A stretch of DNA of 64,000 nucleotides from Streptomyces sp. NRRL S-87 (GCF_000719335.1 NZ_JOGB01000017.1:1-64000), one strand, 5' to 3'. Numbered from the stretch's first letter, positions 34,418-43,835 are shown. A program made the numbers and translations. Notes: generated from the letters alone by a model not told the origin.

Positions 34418-37392
34418 GGTGCCGTCACCGCCTTGCCGTCGGCGCCCGTGGCCCCGCGCGTGTAGTGGGGGTGGATCAGACCGACGCAGGTGTACGGCAG
34501 CCCGTCGACCTCCTCCACCGGTACGCCGCGCTGCTCGGCGAGCAGGCGTACGTGCCCCAGGTCGGCCCCGGCACCCCGCTTGGCCAGGATCTTCCAGGGC
34601 ACCCGGCGCAGCAGCACCCGGGTCGTCTCGCCGACGCCGGGCTTGACCAGGTTCACGTCGTGGATGCCGTACTCCTCACTGATCCGCTCGACCGCGGCCC
34701 AGCCCTCCCAGGTGGGCCTGCGGTCCGCCGCCAGCAGCTCCTTGACCTCCGCGTCGACGGCCTCGGCGACCTCGCCGAAGTGGGCCGCCACGGTGTCGAC
34801 GAACTCCGCCGAGACGTCGGCCCCGGCCAGCGCGCGGTAGAACTTCGCGCCGTGGAAGTCGTCGGGCCCGACCAGGTCCGCACGCAGCACGGTACGCGAT
34901 ATGAGGCCGGAGACCGTGGAGTTGAGGCATGCGGAGGGGATCAGGAAGTCCTCGCGCGTGCCGTACGTGGCCACGCAGCCGCCGGGGTCGGCGAGCACCA
35001 CGATGTTCGGGTCGAACTCCGGGAACTCCGCGAGTGCGGCGGTCAGTTCGCGGGTGATGGCGCCCTTGCCGGTCCAGCCGTCGACGAACACGACGTCGGC
35101 CGGGTCGTGGTGGGCGGCGAGCCAGCGCAGGGCGTTGGCGTCGATGCCGCGGCCGCGCACGATCGAGACGGCGTAGTGCGGCAGGTCGAGGCCGTGCCGG
35201 TGGCCGGCCCAGCGGCGCATGAGGACGCCGACGGGGGTGCCGGCCCGGGCCAGCGACACCAGGACGGGGCGCGGGGAGCGCTCGGCCAGCACGGTCTCGG
35301 TGACGGTGCCGACCGCGCGCGCGACGCGGGCGGCGGAGGCGGCCAGAGCGGCCTGGTAGAGCTCCTGGTACTGGGCGCTGGGCTGGTACTCGACGGGCAG
35401 CGACTCGGCGTAGTGGGCACCGCCCGCCTGGATCGCCTCCTCACGCTCCTCGGTCGGGGCCTCCAGCGCGACGTCGGACAGGTCCTGGAGCAGCCAGCCG
35501 ACGTCGTCGGCGGCGTAGGAGGAGAACGCGGGGCCGCGCAGGGGCTGGGGAAGGCCCGCGGGCGGTCCCTGGTGCTGCGGCTCGGACATGATCGGCTCCT
35601 GCCGGTCGTCGGTGGCGGGGCGGTGCGGGGGGTTCGGCGCGTGGGGGTACGTGCGGGGGCGTGGGTGCCCGTGCGGGTGCCCTTGCGCCTGCGCCTGCTC
35701 CGGGGTGGGTTCGGTGCGGGTCGCGCAGGCCGGTACGTACGCCGGTACGACGGCCAGCAGGACCCGGCCGGCCTGGGCGGCGAGGTGGGCCAGGAGGCCG
35801 TCGGGGGCGTGGAGTTCGGGGGTGTCGCCGGCCGTGTCGACGACCGCGACGACGGCGTCGAAGCCGGCGCCGGCGACGTTGTACGCGTAGCGCTCGCCGG
35901 GGCCGTCGGCGGGGTCGTCGTGCGCCGGGAAGACCAGGCGGGTGCGGATGGCGTAGCCGGGGTCGTCGACGGCCAGGACGGGACTGCGGGTGGTCGTGGA
36001 GTACCTGACCAGGGCCGCGGGGGGCTGGGGGGTCCGGGGGGGCTGGTCGGACCCGGGGGCGTCGAGCGCTTCGGGAGTGGAGGCGTGGGGGTGGCGTGCC
36101 GCGAGTTGCCGTTCCAGTTCGCGGGCCAGGGCCAGGGGGGCGTACATGAGCTCCTCGGTGCCGAGTACGAGGACCCGGCCCGGGGTGTCGCCCAGGGCCT
36201 CGGCCAGGCCGGCCGCCATGGCGGGGAGGGCCGCGGCGAGGGTCTCGCGGTGGGCCGGGGTGAAGCCGTGGCGGCCGCCGTCGGGGACGCCGGCCGGCCA
36301 TGCGAGGGCGACCCGGGTCACGCCGGACGCCCCGGGGCTGCGCCCCGCACCCCGCGCCTCGAACGCCGGCGGGGCCGGAGCCTCCGCACCCCGGGTCGGC
36401 GGAGCCGCAGCACCCGCTTCCTGGGCGGCGACCAGGGCCTGGCCCTTGGCGAGGACGTCCGGGGGCAGGGCCACCGTGCCGGTGGCCAGGGCCACGAGGT
36501 CCACGCGCGCGCCCAGCGACGCGGCGAAGGCGGCCAGGGCCTCGCGGTCGGCTGCGGAGCGCATGTCGACCAGGGCCACCACCACGTACCAGTCGCGGGG
36601 GTGGCGGGCGTGCAGGTCGCGGATGGTGTTGCGGACGGTGTTGCCGGTGGAGAACTCGTCGTCCACCAGCACCAGCGGACCCGGGCCGGCGAGCAGCTTC
36701 GGGTCCTCGGGCAGGAGCAGGTGGGAGGTCGCGTGCGAGTGGGACTCCTCGAACCCGCCCGCGGTGTTCACGCCCGGCACCGGTCGCCGCGTCGAGTGCA
36801 GGTACGGGGCGCTGCCGAGGCCGTCGGCGACGCAGTGGCCCAGGGCGGTGGCCGTCTCGGCGTAGCCGAGGACCACGGCGCGGGCCGCCTCGTCCGGGCC
36901 GAGCAGGTCGCGCACGCGCCGGCCGAGACCGTAGCCGGCGTCGTAGACGGTCGACGGGGACTGCGGGACGTGCTTGCCGAGGACGTTCGAGACCAGGAGG
37001 TGGGCCCGCTTGGGGTTGCGGCGCAGGGCGAGGCCCAGGAGGTCGCGCAGCGCGGGGGCAGGGGCCGGGGCGGAGGCCGGGGCGGAGGCCGGGGCGGCCG
37101 CTGCCGGTCCGGCCCCGGCGCCTCGGTCGGGGTCACGGGCGGCGTCGGAGGTCGCCTCGGAGGCGGTGTCGGGGGTCGGACGCGCCTCGGGCCGTTCGTC
37201 CCGCCCGCCGTCGTCCGGCGGTCCGTCCACGAGCTCCACGCCGAGCCGTTCCGCGACCCAGGTCCCGGACCACACCACGTCCTCCACCACTCCCTCTGCC
37301 GTTCCGCCGGCTGTTCCGTCGGCGGTTCCGCCGGCCGTCTCGTCCACGGTCCCGCCCGCCGTTCCCTCGTCCAGGGTCCCGCCGTCCGTCAC
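34414..37392 (-). CDS. fused phosphoribosyltransferase (TRSP) - StiP/PELOTA protein of the ter cluster
   Basis: 992 codons without a stop. Residues 1-115 are Gly/Thr/Ala-rich low complexity. The phosphoribosyltransferase domain follows, with its PRPP loop VLVDDEFSTGNTVRNTIRDL, then a TRSP-type domain (GRVLVLGTEELMYAPLALARELERQL; AYNVAGAGFDAVVAVVDT) and a His/Pro-rich linker. From Met602 the sequence is a complete StiP-family protein (FSSYAADDVGWLLQDLSD, VLVSLARAGTPVGVLMRRW, VFVDGWTGKGAITREL) with a C-terminal PELOTA-like part (VDGLPYTCVGLIHPHY). In relatives these are two genes. A strong internal SD and ATG (35589) persist, so both a fusion and a separate StiP could be made. The GTG start overlaps the aldolase stop by 4 bp. 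Confidence 0.85.
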   Translation of the reverse strand: MTDGGTLDEGTAGGTVDETAGGTADGTAGGTAEGVVEDVVWSGTWVAERLGVELVDGPPDDGGRDERPEARPTPDTASEATSDAARDPDRGAGAGPAAAAPASAPASAPAPAPALRDLLGLALRRNPKRAHLLVSNVLGKHVPQSPSTVYDAGYGLGRRVRDLLGPDEAARAVVLGYAETATALGHCVADGLGSAPYLHSTRRPVPGVNTAGGFEESHSHATSHLLLPEDPKLLAGPGPLVLVDDEFSTGNTVRNTIRDLHARHPRDWYVVVALVDMRSAADREALAAFAASLGARVDLVALATGTVALPPDVLAKGQALVAAQEAGAAAPPTRGAEAPAPPAFEARGAGRSPGASGVTRVALAWPAGVPDGGRHGFTPAHRETLAAALPAMAAGLAEALGDTPGRVLVLGTEELMYAPLALARELERQLAARHPHASTPEALDAPGSDQPPRTPQPPAALVRYSTTTRSPVLAVDDPGYAIRTRLVFPAHDDPADGPGERYAYNVAGAGFDAVVAVVDTAGDTPELHAPDGLLAHLAAQAGRVLLAVVPAYVPACATRTEPTPEQAQAQGHPHGHPRPRTYPHAPNPPHRPATDDRQEPIMSEPQHQGPPAGLPQPLRGPAFSSYAADDVGWLLQDLSDVALEAPTEEREEAIQAGGAHYAESLPVEYQPSAQYQELYQAALAASAARVARAVGTVTETVLAERSPRPVLVSLARAGTPVGVLMRRWAGHRHGLDLPHYAVSIVRGRGIDANALRWLAAHHDPADVVFVDGWTGKGAITRELTAALAEFPEFDPNIVVLADPGGCVATYGTREDFLIPSACLNSTVSGLISRTVLRADLVGPDDFHGAKFYRALAGADVSAEFVDTVAAHFGEVAEAVDAEVKELLAADRRPTWEGWAAVERISEEYGIHDVNLVKPGVGETTRVLLRRVPWKILAKRGAGADLGHVRLLAEQRGVPVEEVDGLPYTCVGLIHPHYTRGATGADGKAVTAP
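35587..35600 (-). promoter_or_regulatory. internal RBS and ATG for the StiP part
   Basis: On the minus strand AGGAG is followed after 6 nt by ATG (35589), which opens MSEPQHQGPP, the normal N-terminus of the StiP protein, inside the continuous frame. Confidence 0.7.
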
Positions 37393-38564
37393 CCCGAGAG
37401 CCCCGCCGTGAGGAGGTCGACGAAGCCGACGTCCTCACGGGCCACGCCGAAGACCTCGGCGCGCAGCATGGTGCGCTCGGCCCAGGCGCGGTGGGGCTTC
37501 ACCTCGTTCATCTTGTTCGTGTACGCCGAGCGCATGACGCCGCCGCCGCCCCGTTCGGGCCGCAGGATGTCCTGGGCGTCGCTGAACTCCTCGTGGGAGA
37601 CCACCGACAGGGCGTGGACGGGGGTCACGTGCGCGGGGTGGATGCAGGTCTTGCCGAGCAGGCCGTTGGCGCGGTCGAGTTCGATCTCGCGCAGCAGGCC
37701 GTCGAGGTCGTGCTCGATCAGGGCGGTGCGGAGTTCCTCCGCCTGCCCGTCGAGGAAGGGGCTGCGGCGCAGCTGGGGCTTGAACTTCCGCTCCTGGTGG
37801 CGGAAGTACTCCCAGACCGGCCCGGTGACCGTGAAGCCGGTGCCGTCGGCCCGCGAGAGGACGTTGACGACGTCGGCGATGACCCCGGCGACGATCTGGA
37901 CGTCGTAGGCGGTCATGTCGGGGGTGCGGCGCAGCCCGTACGCCGAGCAGAAGTCGGTGACGCCGAGGCGGAGCGCGAGCACGCGGTCGCGGTACTTGTC
38001 GACGGTGCGGGCGATGCCGGCGAGTGCGAGGGGCCGGGTCTCCAGGTGGAGCAGTTCGGGTGATTCGAGGACCGGCATGGCGAAGAGCCGCTGTCCGGAG
38101 GCGGACTCGGCGCGCGCCACCGCGTCGAGGAACGCGACCCCGCGCTCTTCCGTGAACTTGGGAAGTACGAATCCGGCCAAATGCCGGACGGAGGCTCCGA
38201 GGCGGGCGACGAGGTCCGGGATCTGCTCGGGCAGCCGCACCCGGATGAAGAGCAGCGGCAGCTCGCTCCCCCCGTCGGCGGCCTCCCGGTCGAGGTCGGC
38301 GAAATGCCGGACGAGGTTCTCCTCGCCGGCCGTGACGTCGCCGTCGCTGATGGAGTCCTCCAGGCAGATCACCATGGAGACGACGCCGCGGGCGGCCTGC
38401 TTCCGGATGTCGTCGGCGAGCCGGGGCCGGGTGGCCGGGCTGTAGAGCGTGGCGCCCAGTGCCGCGGAAAGGACGCGGGCCGGGGACGCGAGGGTGAATT
38501 CCGCGGGCTGCTGGTGGAAGAGGTGCTCACGGACCGCAGGCGAAACGTGCCCGAAATGACGCAT
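37389..38564 (-). CDS. HpcH/HpaI aldolase / citrate-lyase-like protein of the ter cluster
   Basis: 391 residues, ATG 38564 behind GGGGGAAG. TIM-barrel CitE-like features: GATLYSPATRPRLADDIRKQAARGVVSMVICLEDSISDGD with the metal-binding Glu/Asp, LPLLFIRVRLPEQIP, GFVLPKFTEERG, FAMPVLESPELLHL (second acidic ligand), and GLLGKTCIHPAHVTPVHAL near the end. It is the first gene of the minus-strand ter operon. It would perform an aldol or lyase step on a CoA- or sugar-derived intermediate; the substrate is unknown. Confidence 0.87.
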   Translation of the reverse strand: MRHFGHVSPAVREHLFHQQPAEFTLASPARVLSAALGATLYSPATRPRLADDIRKQAARGVVSMVICLEDSISDGDVTAGEENLVRHFADLDREAADGGSELPLLFIRVRLPEQIPDLVARLGASVRHLAGFVLPKFTEERGVAFLDAVARAESASGQRLFAMPVLESPELLHLETRPLALAGIARTVDKYRDRVLALRLGVTDFCSAYGLRRTPDMTAYDVQIVAGVIADVVNVLSRADGTGFTVTGPVWEYFRHQERKFKPQLRRSPFLDGQAEELRTALIEHDLDGLLREIELDRANGLLGKTCIHPAHVTPVHALSVVSHEEFSDAQDILRPERGGGGVMRSAYTNKMNEVKPHRAWAERTMLRAEVFGVAREDVGFVDLLTAGLSG

Positions 38565-38607
38565 GTGCTTCCCCCGTACTGCCTTGGCGGCCCAACTGAC
38601 GTGGCCG

Positions 38608-38634
38608 GTAATAGTACGTACGAATGAGTGTCAA
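38608..38634 (-). promoter_or_regulatory. promoter of the ter biosynthetic operon
   Basis: On the minus strand -35 TTGACA (complement of 38629-38634), 15-bp spacer, -10 TATTAC (complement of 38608-38613). The region is A/T-rich for this genome and lies about 45 bp before the aldolase start. Confidence 0.45.
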
Positions 38635-38797
38635 GAGTTCCCCAAGCCCATGAATTTCAGGTAACCCTCTTGCACCATGCCCAGGCTCCGCCCCGCCGAC
38701 AAGAGGCGGCGCACGGGTCCGGCGGACGATGCGGCACGCAACCGGCAAAGGGGGGCCGCATTGTCCCGCTCCGCCCGCAGGGGGCAGGATGACGGGC

Positions 38798-39592
38798 ATG
38801 ACGCACGCGATGCAGAAGGGTTCGAACATCCCCGTGGCCACCTCGGCGGTACGGGCGGTGCTGCGCTGGACGGACGGACCCGACGTCCCGGACGTGGACG
38901 CCTCGGCCCTCGTCCTGGGCCCGGACGGCCGCGTGCGCTCGGACGAGGACTTCGTCTTCTACAACCAGCCCCGGCACCCTTCGGGCGCCGTGTGGCGGCT
39001 GGGCAAGAAGCGGCTGGCCGGGGACGCGATCACGGATGCGGTGCAGGCCGACCTGACCGCCCTCGGACCGGCCGTCGACCGGGTGCTGGTGGTGGCCTCC
39101 GCCGAGGACGTCCCCTTCGAGCACGTCCCGGACCTGCGGATCCTGCTGTACGACGCCTCGCCGGCGGCCGGCGGCGACCCGCTGGCCTACTTCGACGTAC
39201 GGCCGGAGACCGGCACCGAGACGGCGATGATCTGCGGCGAGCTGTACCGGCGCGGCGAGGGCTGGAAGTTCCGCGCGCTGGGCGAGGGCTACTCGAACGG
39301 CCTGGAGGGCCTGGCCACGGACCACGGCATCTCGGTCGACGAGAACGCCGCGGAGGCCGCCGAGGGCGGCGCGCCGGGCGAGGACCGGACCCAGGCGATG
39401 CGGCAGCCCGCGCCGCCGGTGCCCGCGGCACAGCCGCACACCCCGGCCCCGGCCACCCAGGCGCCGCCGACCGCACCGCCCGCGTACGGCTACCCGCAGC
39501 CGGTCTCCCCGCCGCCCGTGCCCGTACCGGCCCCGGGCGGGGACCCGGCGTTCCGCCTGCCGCCGCAGGGGCCGCAGTTCATGCGGCGCTGA
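38798..39592 (+). CDS. TerD-family protein with proline-rich tail
   Basis: 264 residues from ATG 38798, with ATG 38789 also possible (a G-rich SD sits 38780-38788). TerD domain 1-185: [103 protein letters not shown]. The D..ASA.....G...S...FVFYNQ loop is the Ca2+-binding motif of this beta-sandwich family. The last 80 residues are Pro/Ala-rich with a final PQFMRR. It is divergent from the biosynthetic operon and converges with the TerA-like gene after 19 bp. Confidence 0.88.
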   Translation: MTHAMQKGSNIPVATSAVRAVLRWTDGPDVPDVDASALVLGPDGRVRSDEDFVFYNQPRHPSGAVWRLGKKRLAGDAITDAVQADLTALGPAVDRVLVVASAEDVPFEHVPDLRILLYDASPAAGGDPLAYFDVRPETGTETAMICGELYRRGEGWKFRALGEGYSNGLEGLATDHGISVDENAAEAAEGGAPGEDRTQAMRQPAPPVPAAQPHTPAPATQAPPTAPPAYGYPQPVSPPPVPVPAPGGDPAFRLPPQGPQFMRR

Positions 39593-39611
39593 CCGGCTCC
39601 GGCGGGCCGGC

Positions 39612-40352
39612 TCACGCCTTGGTCGTCTTGTACCCCCGCCCCCACTGCAGCCCCCATCCGTAGAGCCGGTCGAGCTCCGCCTGGAAGCCGTACACGAACT
39701 TCACCTCGCGGCGCACGATCAGGTCGCCCTTGACGTTCTCGATCGTCAGCACGGCGCAGGAGCGCGCCTCCGGCGCCCGCTCGTCGAGGGCGATCTCGAT
39801 GCGCGGGCCGGTGGCGGGGTAGAGCGTGACGAGGGCGTGCGTGCGGTCGAAGGCCGGCGTCTGGTCGTAGATGTAGACGAACACCAGCAGCCGCTTGATC
39901 TCCTCGGCGTGGTCGAGGTTGACGAAGAGCGTCTCGCCCGAGGGCGCCCCGAACCGGTCGTCGCCGCTGAGCTTCACGTACGGCGGGGTGTTGATGTCGC
40001 CGAGGAAGTTGCCGAGCGGCTGGACGACGCCCTTGCTGCCGTCGGCCAGCTCGTAGAGGCAGCCGATGTCGAGGTCGACGTTGACCATGCCCTGGGTGTG
40101 GGCCTGGACGATCTCGGGTTTGAACAGCTTGAACGGATGGCGCAGCAGCTGACTGCTCTGGCCGGACGGGCCGCCGATGTCCGAGGTGCGCATCCGCCAG
40201 GACAGGTTCACCCGCAGGTTGCCGCTGACCGCGCCCTGTTTGGTGAGCGAGATCGTGGGATGCCGCCGGGTCAGCTCGATCGCGTTGGACGAGGCGCTGC
40301 CCGAGTCGAACTGCGCCGCCCGGCCGCCCCTGAGGCCGTCGAAGAACCCCAT
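39612..40352 (-). CDS. TerA/TerD-like stress protein
   Basis: 246 residues from ATG 40352 (MGFFDGLRGG) behind GGGGGG. Core: NAIELTRRHPTISLTKQGAVSGNLRVNLSWRM, VNVDLDIGCLYELADGSKGVVQPLG, INTPPYVKLSGDDRFGAPSGETLFVNLDHAEEIKRLLVFVYIYD, EARSCAVLTIENVKGDLIVRREVKFVYGFQAELDRLYGWGLQWGRGYK. This matches TerA-type proteins, distant TerD relatives. It probably helps form a membrane-associated metal-sensing complex with TerD and TerC. Confidence 0.83.
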   Translation of the reverse strand: MGFFDGLRGGRAAQFDSGSASSNAIELTRRHPTISLTKQGAVSGNLRVNLSWRMRTSDIGGPSGQSSQLLRHPFKLFKPEIVQAHTQGMVNVDLDIGCLYELADGSKGVVQPLGNFLGDINTPPYVKLSGDDRFGAPSGETLFVNLDHAEEIKRLLVFVYIYDQTPAFDRTHALVTLYPATGPRIEIALDERAPEARSCAVLTIENVKGDLIVRREVKFVYGFQAELDRLYGWGLQWGRGYKTTKA

Positions 40353-40475
40353 GTCTACCCCCCATGTCGTGTGGCGAGGCCGCGGAGGCGGCCGCACGTG
40401 CCGCGGGGCGGCCGCCGGGTCCGTTGGAACCCGTCCGGCCGCCCCGCTGAGAAGCGTTCCGCATTCCCGCCCGGA

Positions 40476-41618
40476 TCACACCCCGGACGGGACCTCCGCC
40501 TTCTCGCCGTCGCCGGCCCCGCCCTCGGCCGCCAGCCGCTTGTTGCGGCGCACGGAGGACCAGAAGGACCAGGCGATCAGGATGACGCCGACGAGGCCGG
40601 TGACGACCTCGTTGATCTCGTACTGGATGGTGACGAGCAGGATCACGGCGAGGGCGCCGATGGCGTAGTGCGCGCCGTGCTCCAGGTAGACGTAGTCGTC
40701 CAGGGTGCCCTGGCGGACCAGGTAGACCGTGAGCGACCGGACGTACATGGCACCGATGCCGAGGCCGAGGGCCATGAGCACGATGTCGTTGGTGATCGCG
40801 AACGCGCCGATGACGCCGTCGAAGGAGAACGAGGCGTCGAGGACCTCGAGGTAGAGGAACATGAAGAAGGCCGCCTTGCCCGCGAGGGCGACGGCGGAGA
40901 CCTGCTTGCCGCTGCGCTTGGCCTCCTCCTCGGCCTCGTGCTCGGCCTCCTCCTCTTCCTCCAGCTTGTTCTCGAAGTAGCCGGACAGGCCGCCCACGAT
41001 CAGGTACGTGATCAGGCCTGCGATGCCGGAGACGAGCACGGTCTGTGCCTTGTCGACGTGGGCGCCGCCGTGCTGGTGGGCCTGGGTCGCGAAGGTCATC
41101 GACGTGATCAGCAGGGCGATCATGGCGATGCAGACGGACAGCATGTCGACCTTGCCGAGCTTCGCCAGGGGGCGCTCCAGCCAGGCCAGCCACTGGATCT
41201 CGCGCTCCTCGAAGATGAAGTCGAGGAAGATCATCAGGAGGAACATCCCACCGAACGCGGCGATCGACGGATGGGCGTCCGTGACCAGTTGCTCGTACAT
41301 CTCCTTGTCGTTCAACGCGAGGTTGACGGCGTCGATCGGGCCGATCTTGGCGCTGATGGCCACGATCACGACGGGGAAGACCAGGCGCATGCCGAACACC
41401 GCGATGAGTACACCGACGGTGAGGAAGATCTTTTGCCAGAAGGCGTTCATCTTCTTCAGGATTCCGGCGTTGACCACGGCATTGTCGAAGGACAGCGAGA
41501 TCTCGAGAACGGAGAGGATCGCCACGATCCCGAAGGCGGTCCACCCCCCGTAGAGCACCGCTGCGGCGAGGCCGAGCGCAGTGACTGCGAACGACCAGCC
41601 GAAGGTTTTCAGAACCAC
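40476..41618 (-). CDS. TerC-superfamily DUF475 integral membrane protein
   Basis: 380 residues from GTG 41618, preceded by GAGG; the frame is open further upstream but that part overlaps TerD. Membrane helices carry the TerC-type acidic motifs: LSVLEISLSFDNAVVNAGIL and LEVLDASFSFDGVIGAFAITNDIVLMALGLGIGAMYVRS. A charged loop KLEEEEEAEHEAEEEAKRSGK separates the two halves. The two conserved E/D-containing half-repeats resemble a cation exporter. DUF475 TerC proteins go with TerD operons, and a tellurite or metal stress role is known for the family. Confidence 0.88.
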   Translation of the reverse strand: MVLKTFGWSFAVTALGLAAAVLYGGWTAFGIVAILSVLEISLSFDNAVVNAGILKKMNAFWQKIFLTVGVLIAVFGMRLVFPVVIVAISAKIGPIDAVNLALNDKEMYEQLVTDAHPSIAAFGGMFLLMIFLDFIFEEREIQWLAWLERPLAKLGKVDMLSVCIAMIALLITSMTFATQAHQHGGAHVDKAQTVLVSGIAGLITYLIVGGLSGYFENKLEEEEEAEHEAEEEAKRSGKQVSAVALAGKAAFFMFLYLEVLDASFSFDGVIGAFAITNDIVLMALGLGIGAMYVRSLTVYLVRQGTLDDYVYLEHGAHYAIGALAVILLVTIQYEINEVVTGLVGVILIAWSFWSSVRRNKRLAAEGGAGDGEKAEVPSGV

Positions 41619-41641
41619 AGGTACCTCATCCGGACGCGGCT

Positions 41642-42217
41642 TTACGAAACGTTGACCCCGAAGTCTAGAGCGATGCCCCGGAGACCCGACGCGTACCCCT
41701 GTCCCACCGCCCGGAACTTCCATTCGCCGTTGTAGCGGTACACCTCGCCGAAGATCATCGCGGTTTCGGTGGAGGCGTCCTCGCTGAGGTCGTAGCGCGC
41801 CAGTTCCTGGCCGTCGGCCTGGTTCACGACGCGGATGAACGCATTGGTGACCTGCCCGAACGTCTGGCGGCGGGCGTCGGCGTCGTGGATGGAGACCGGG
41901 AAGACGATCTTGTCGACCTCGGCCGGCACGAGGGTCAGGTCGACGAGGATCGACTCGTCGTCCCCGTCGCCCTCACCGGTGAGGTTGTCGCCGGTGTGTT
42001 CGACGGAGCCCTCGGGGCTCTTGAGGTTGTTGTAGAAGACGAAGTACGGGTCCCCGAGCACCCGCCCGTCGCGGCACAGCAGGGCGCTGGCGTCGAGGTC
42101 GAAGTCCGCCCCCGTGGTCGAGCGCGCGTCCCAGCCGAGCCCGATCATCACGCGGGTGAGGTTCGGTGCGGCCTTGGAGAGGGAGACGTTGCCCCCCTTG
42201 GCGAGTGTGACGCCCAT
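41642..42217 (-). CDS. TerD-family calcium-binding stress protein, copy 2
   Basis: 191 residues, ATG 42217 behind GGGAGG. Canonical Ter[84 protein letters not shown] (Ca2+ sites), [75 protein letters not shown]. It is a tandem paralogue of the next gene, 23 bp upstream of the TerC gene and probably cotranscribed with it. A hairpin in the 173-bp gap separates it from the upstream terD. Confidence 0.93.
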   Translation of the reverse strand: MGVTLAKGGNVSLSKAAPNLTRVMIGLGWDARSTTGADFDLDASALLCRDGRVLGDPYFVFYNNLKSPEGSVEHTGDNLTGEGDGDDESILVDLTLVPAEVDKIVFPVSIHDADARRQTFGQVTNAFIRVVNQADGQELARYDLSEDASTETAMIFGEVYRYNGEWKFRAVGQGYASGLRGIALDFGVNVS

Positions 42218-42255
42218 GTTCGTGGTCCTCCCCGGACTTCGGTGTGGTGACAAAG

Positions 42256-42296
42256 CCGTCCGGCGCCGCACACACGGGGTGCGCGGCGCCGGACGG
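42256..42296 (-). terminator. hairpin between the two terD genes, possible attenuator
   Basis: 14-bp perfect stem (42256-42269 with 42283-42296) and a 13-nt loop, downstream of terD (42391-42966) and upstream of the second terD. It could reduce readthrough into the second terD and terC. Confidence 0.6.
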
Positions 42297-42350
42297 AGGG
42301 TGCTTCGGGCTGCGCCGGCGGCAGGCCGGCGCGGGACGTCGGTCGTACGG

Positions 42351-42396
42351 CGACGCCGGGCGACGGTCAGACCTCGACGCCGGGCGTCGGTCAGAC
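42351..42396. repeat. 24-bp tandem duplication at the terD stop codon
   Basis: cgacgccgggcgacggtcag (42351 on) and cgacgccgggcgtcggtcag (42375 on), each extending to a final ac, one mismatch. The TGA (42391-42393, minus strand) is in the gene-proximal copy. Confidence 0.9.
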
Positions 42397-42966
42397 GTTG
42401 ACGCCGAAGTCCTGCGCGATGCCGCGCAGGCCGGAGGCGTAGCCCTGGCCGATCGCGCGGAACTTCCACTCCGCGCCGTTGCGGTACAGCTCGCCGAAGA
42501 CCATGGCGGTCTCGGTCGAGGCGTCCTCGCTGAGGTCGTAGCGGGCCAGCTCGGCGTTGTCCGCCTGGTTCACGACGCGGATGTAGGCGTTGCGGACCTG
42601 GCCGAAGCTCTGCTGGCGGGTCTCGGCGTCGTAGATCGAGACCGGGAAGACGATCTTGGCCACGTCGGCGGGCACGCCGGTCAGGTTGACCTTGATCTGC
42701 TCGTCGTCACCCTCGCCCTCACCGGTGATGTTGTCGCCGGTGTGCTCGACCGAGCCGTCCGGGCTCTTCAGGTTGTTGAAGAACACGAAGTTCGAGTCGT
42801 TGGTGACCTTGCCCTGATCGTTCGTCAGCAGGGCGCTGGCGTCGAGGTCGAAGTCGACCCCTGTCGTGGTGCGAGCGTCCCAGCCCAGGCCGACGATGAC
42901 CGCCGTCAGGTTGGGGGCGGCCTTGGTCAGAGAGACGTTGCCGCCCTTGCTGAGGCTGACTCCCAC
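42391..42966 (-). CDS. TerD-family calcium-binding stress protein, copy 1
   Basis: 191 residues, GTG 42966 with GGAGG upstream. [32 protein letters not shown] and the rest follow copy 2 closely. The Ca2+ loops are [42 protein letters not shown] and the C-terminal [24 protein letters not shown]. Tandem duplication followed by divergence explains the pair. It is first in the terD-terD-terC transcript. Confidence 0.94.
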   Translation of the reverse strand: MGVSLSKGGNVSLTKAAPNLTAVIVGLGWDARTTTGVDFDLDASALLTNDQGKVTNDSNFVFFNNLKSPDGSVEHTGDNITGEGEGDDEQIKVNLTGVPADVAKIVFPVSIYDAETRQQSFGQVRNAYIRVVNQADNAELARYDLSEDASTETAMVFGELYRNGAEWKFRAIGQGYASGLRGIAQDFGVNV

Positions 42967-43121
42967 GGGTCCTCCAGTGGTTTGTGTGGGGCGGGGCCCC
43001 GTCGTGCGTTGCTATCCGGATCAACGCTTGGATCCTAGTGACGGGTTCCCGTCCGCACCGGATTTTCCCGGGTCGCCGTGGCCTGATTCCCACCCCTGCG
43101 GGCGTTGAACCGGCCGCGCGG

Positions 43122-43165
43122 CGGTCGTTCGGCAGTCGTTCGGCAGTCGTTCAGCGGTCGTTCGG
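43122..43165. repeat. four 11-bp tandem repeats abutting the peroxiredoxin stop
   Basis: Units (cagtcgttcgg and cggtcgttcgg variants) start at 43122, 43133, 43144 and 43155, ending 5 bp from the TGA (43171-43173, minus strand). Confidence 0.9.
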
Positions 43166-43170
43166 CGGCC

Positions 43171-43629
43171 TCAGAGGCTCTCGAGGGCCTTGATGTACTC
43201 GTTCAGGTCGCGGGCGTCGGGCAGGCCGTTGACGACGGTCCACCGGACGATGCCGTCCTTGTCGACGATGAAGGTGCCGCGCACGGCGCAGCCCTTGTCC
43301 TCGTCGAGGACGCCGTACGCGCGCGAGGTCTCGCCGTGCGGCCAGAAGTCGGACAGCAGCGGGTACTCCAGGCCCTCCTGCTCTCCGAAGACGCGCAGGG
43401 TCGGCACGGAGTCGTTGGAGACGGCCAGCAGCTGGGTGTCGTCGTTGACGAAGCGGGGCAGCTGGTCGCGCAGCTCGCACAGCTCGCCGGTGCACACGCC
43501 GGTGAAGGCGAAGGGGTAGAAGACCAGGACCACGTTCTTCTCCCCGCGGAAGTCGGAGAGCCGGACGGTGGCGCCGTGGTTGTCCCTGAGTTCGAAGTCC
43601 GGGGCCTTGGTGCCGACCTCGATGGCCAT
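43171..43629 (-). CDS. AhpE-type peroxiredoxin
   Basis: 152 residues, ATG 43629. Thioredoxin fold with peroxidatic Cys in [18 protein letters not shown] (the PxxxT/SxxC motif), then [41 protein letters not shown] and [39 protein letters not shown]. It has the length and spacing of one-Cys AhpE peroxiredoxins. The nearby Cys in ELCE is a possible partner. It reduces hydroperoxides in the cytoplasm. Three copies of gctgttcgggg lie just upstream of the start (43651-43683). Confidence 0.92.
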   Translation of the reverse strand: MAIEVGTKAPDFELRDNHGATVRLSDFRGEKNVVLVFYPFAFTGVCTGELCELRDQLPRFVNDDTQLLAVSNDSVPTLRVFGEQEGLEYPLLSDFWPHGETSRAYGVLDEDKGCAVRGTFIVDKDGIVRWTVVNGLPDARDLNEYIKALESL

Positions 43630-43835
43630 CGCTCGCGTCCCTTCGTTGGGCTGTTCGGGGCTGTTCGGGGCTGTTCGGGGCTTTGGGAGGCTCCCAGCCT
43701 ATGACGGCCGCACGGGCCCGCCGCACGGCCCGGCCGGACGGCCCGGGAAAACCGCGGGACCCCCCGCCGACCGTGGTCGGCGGGGGGTCCCGTCCGCTGG
43801 TGCCGCCGCGCGCCGCGCGGCGGGGGGCGCCGGGA

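Noticed and set aside
34414..35589. StiP as a wholly separate gene
   Set aside because: No stop codon separates it from the phosphoribosyltransferase frame; reported as a fusion with a possible internal start.
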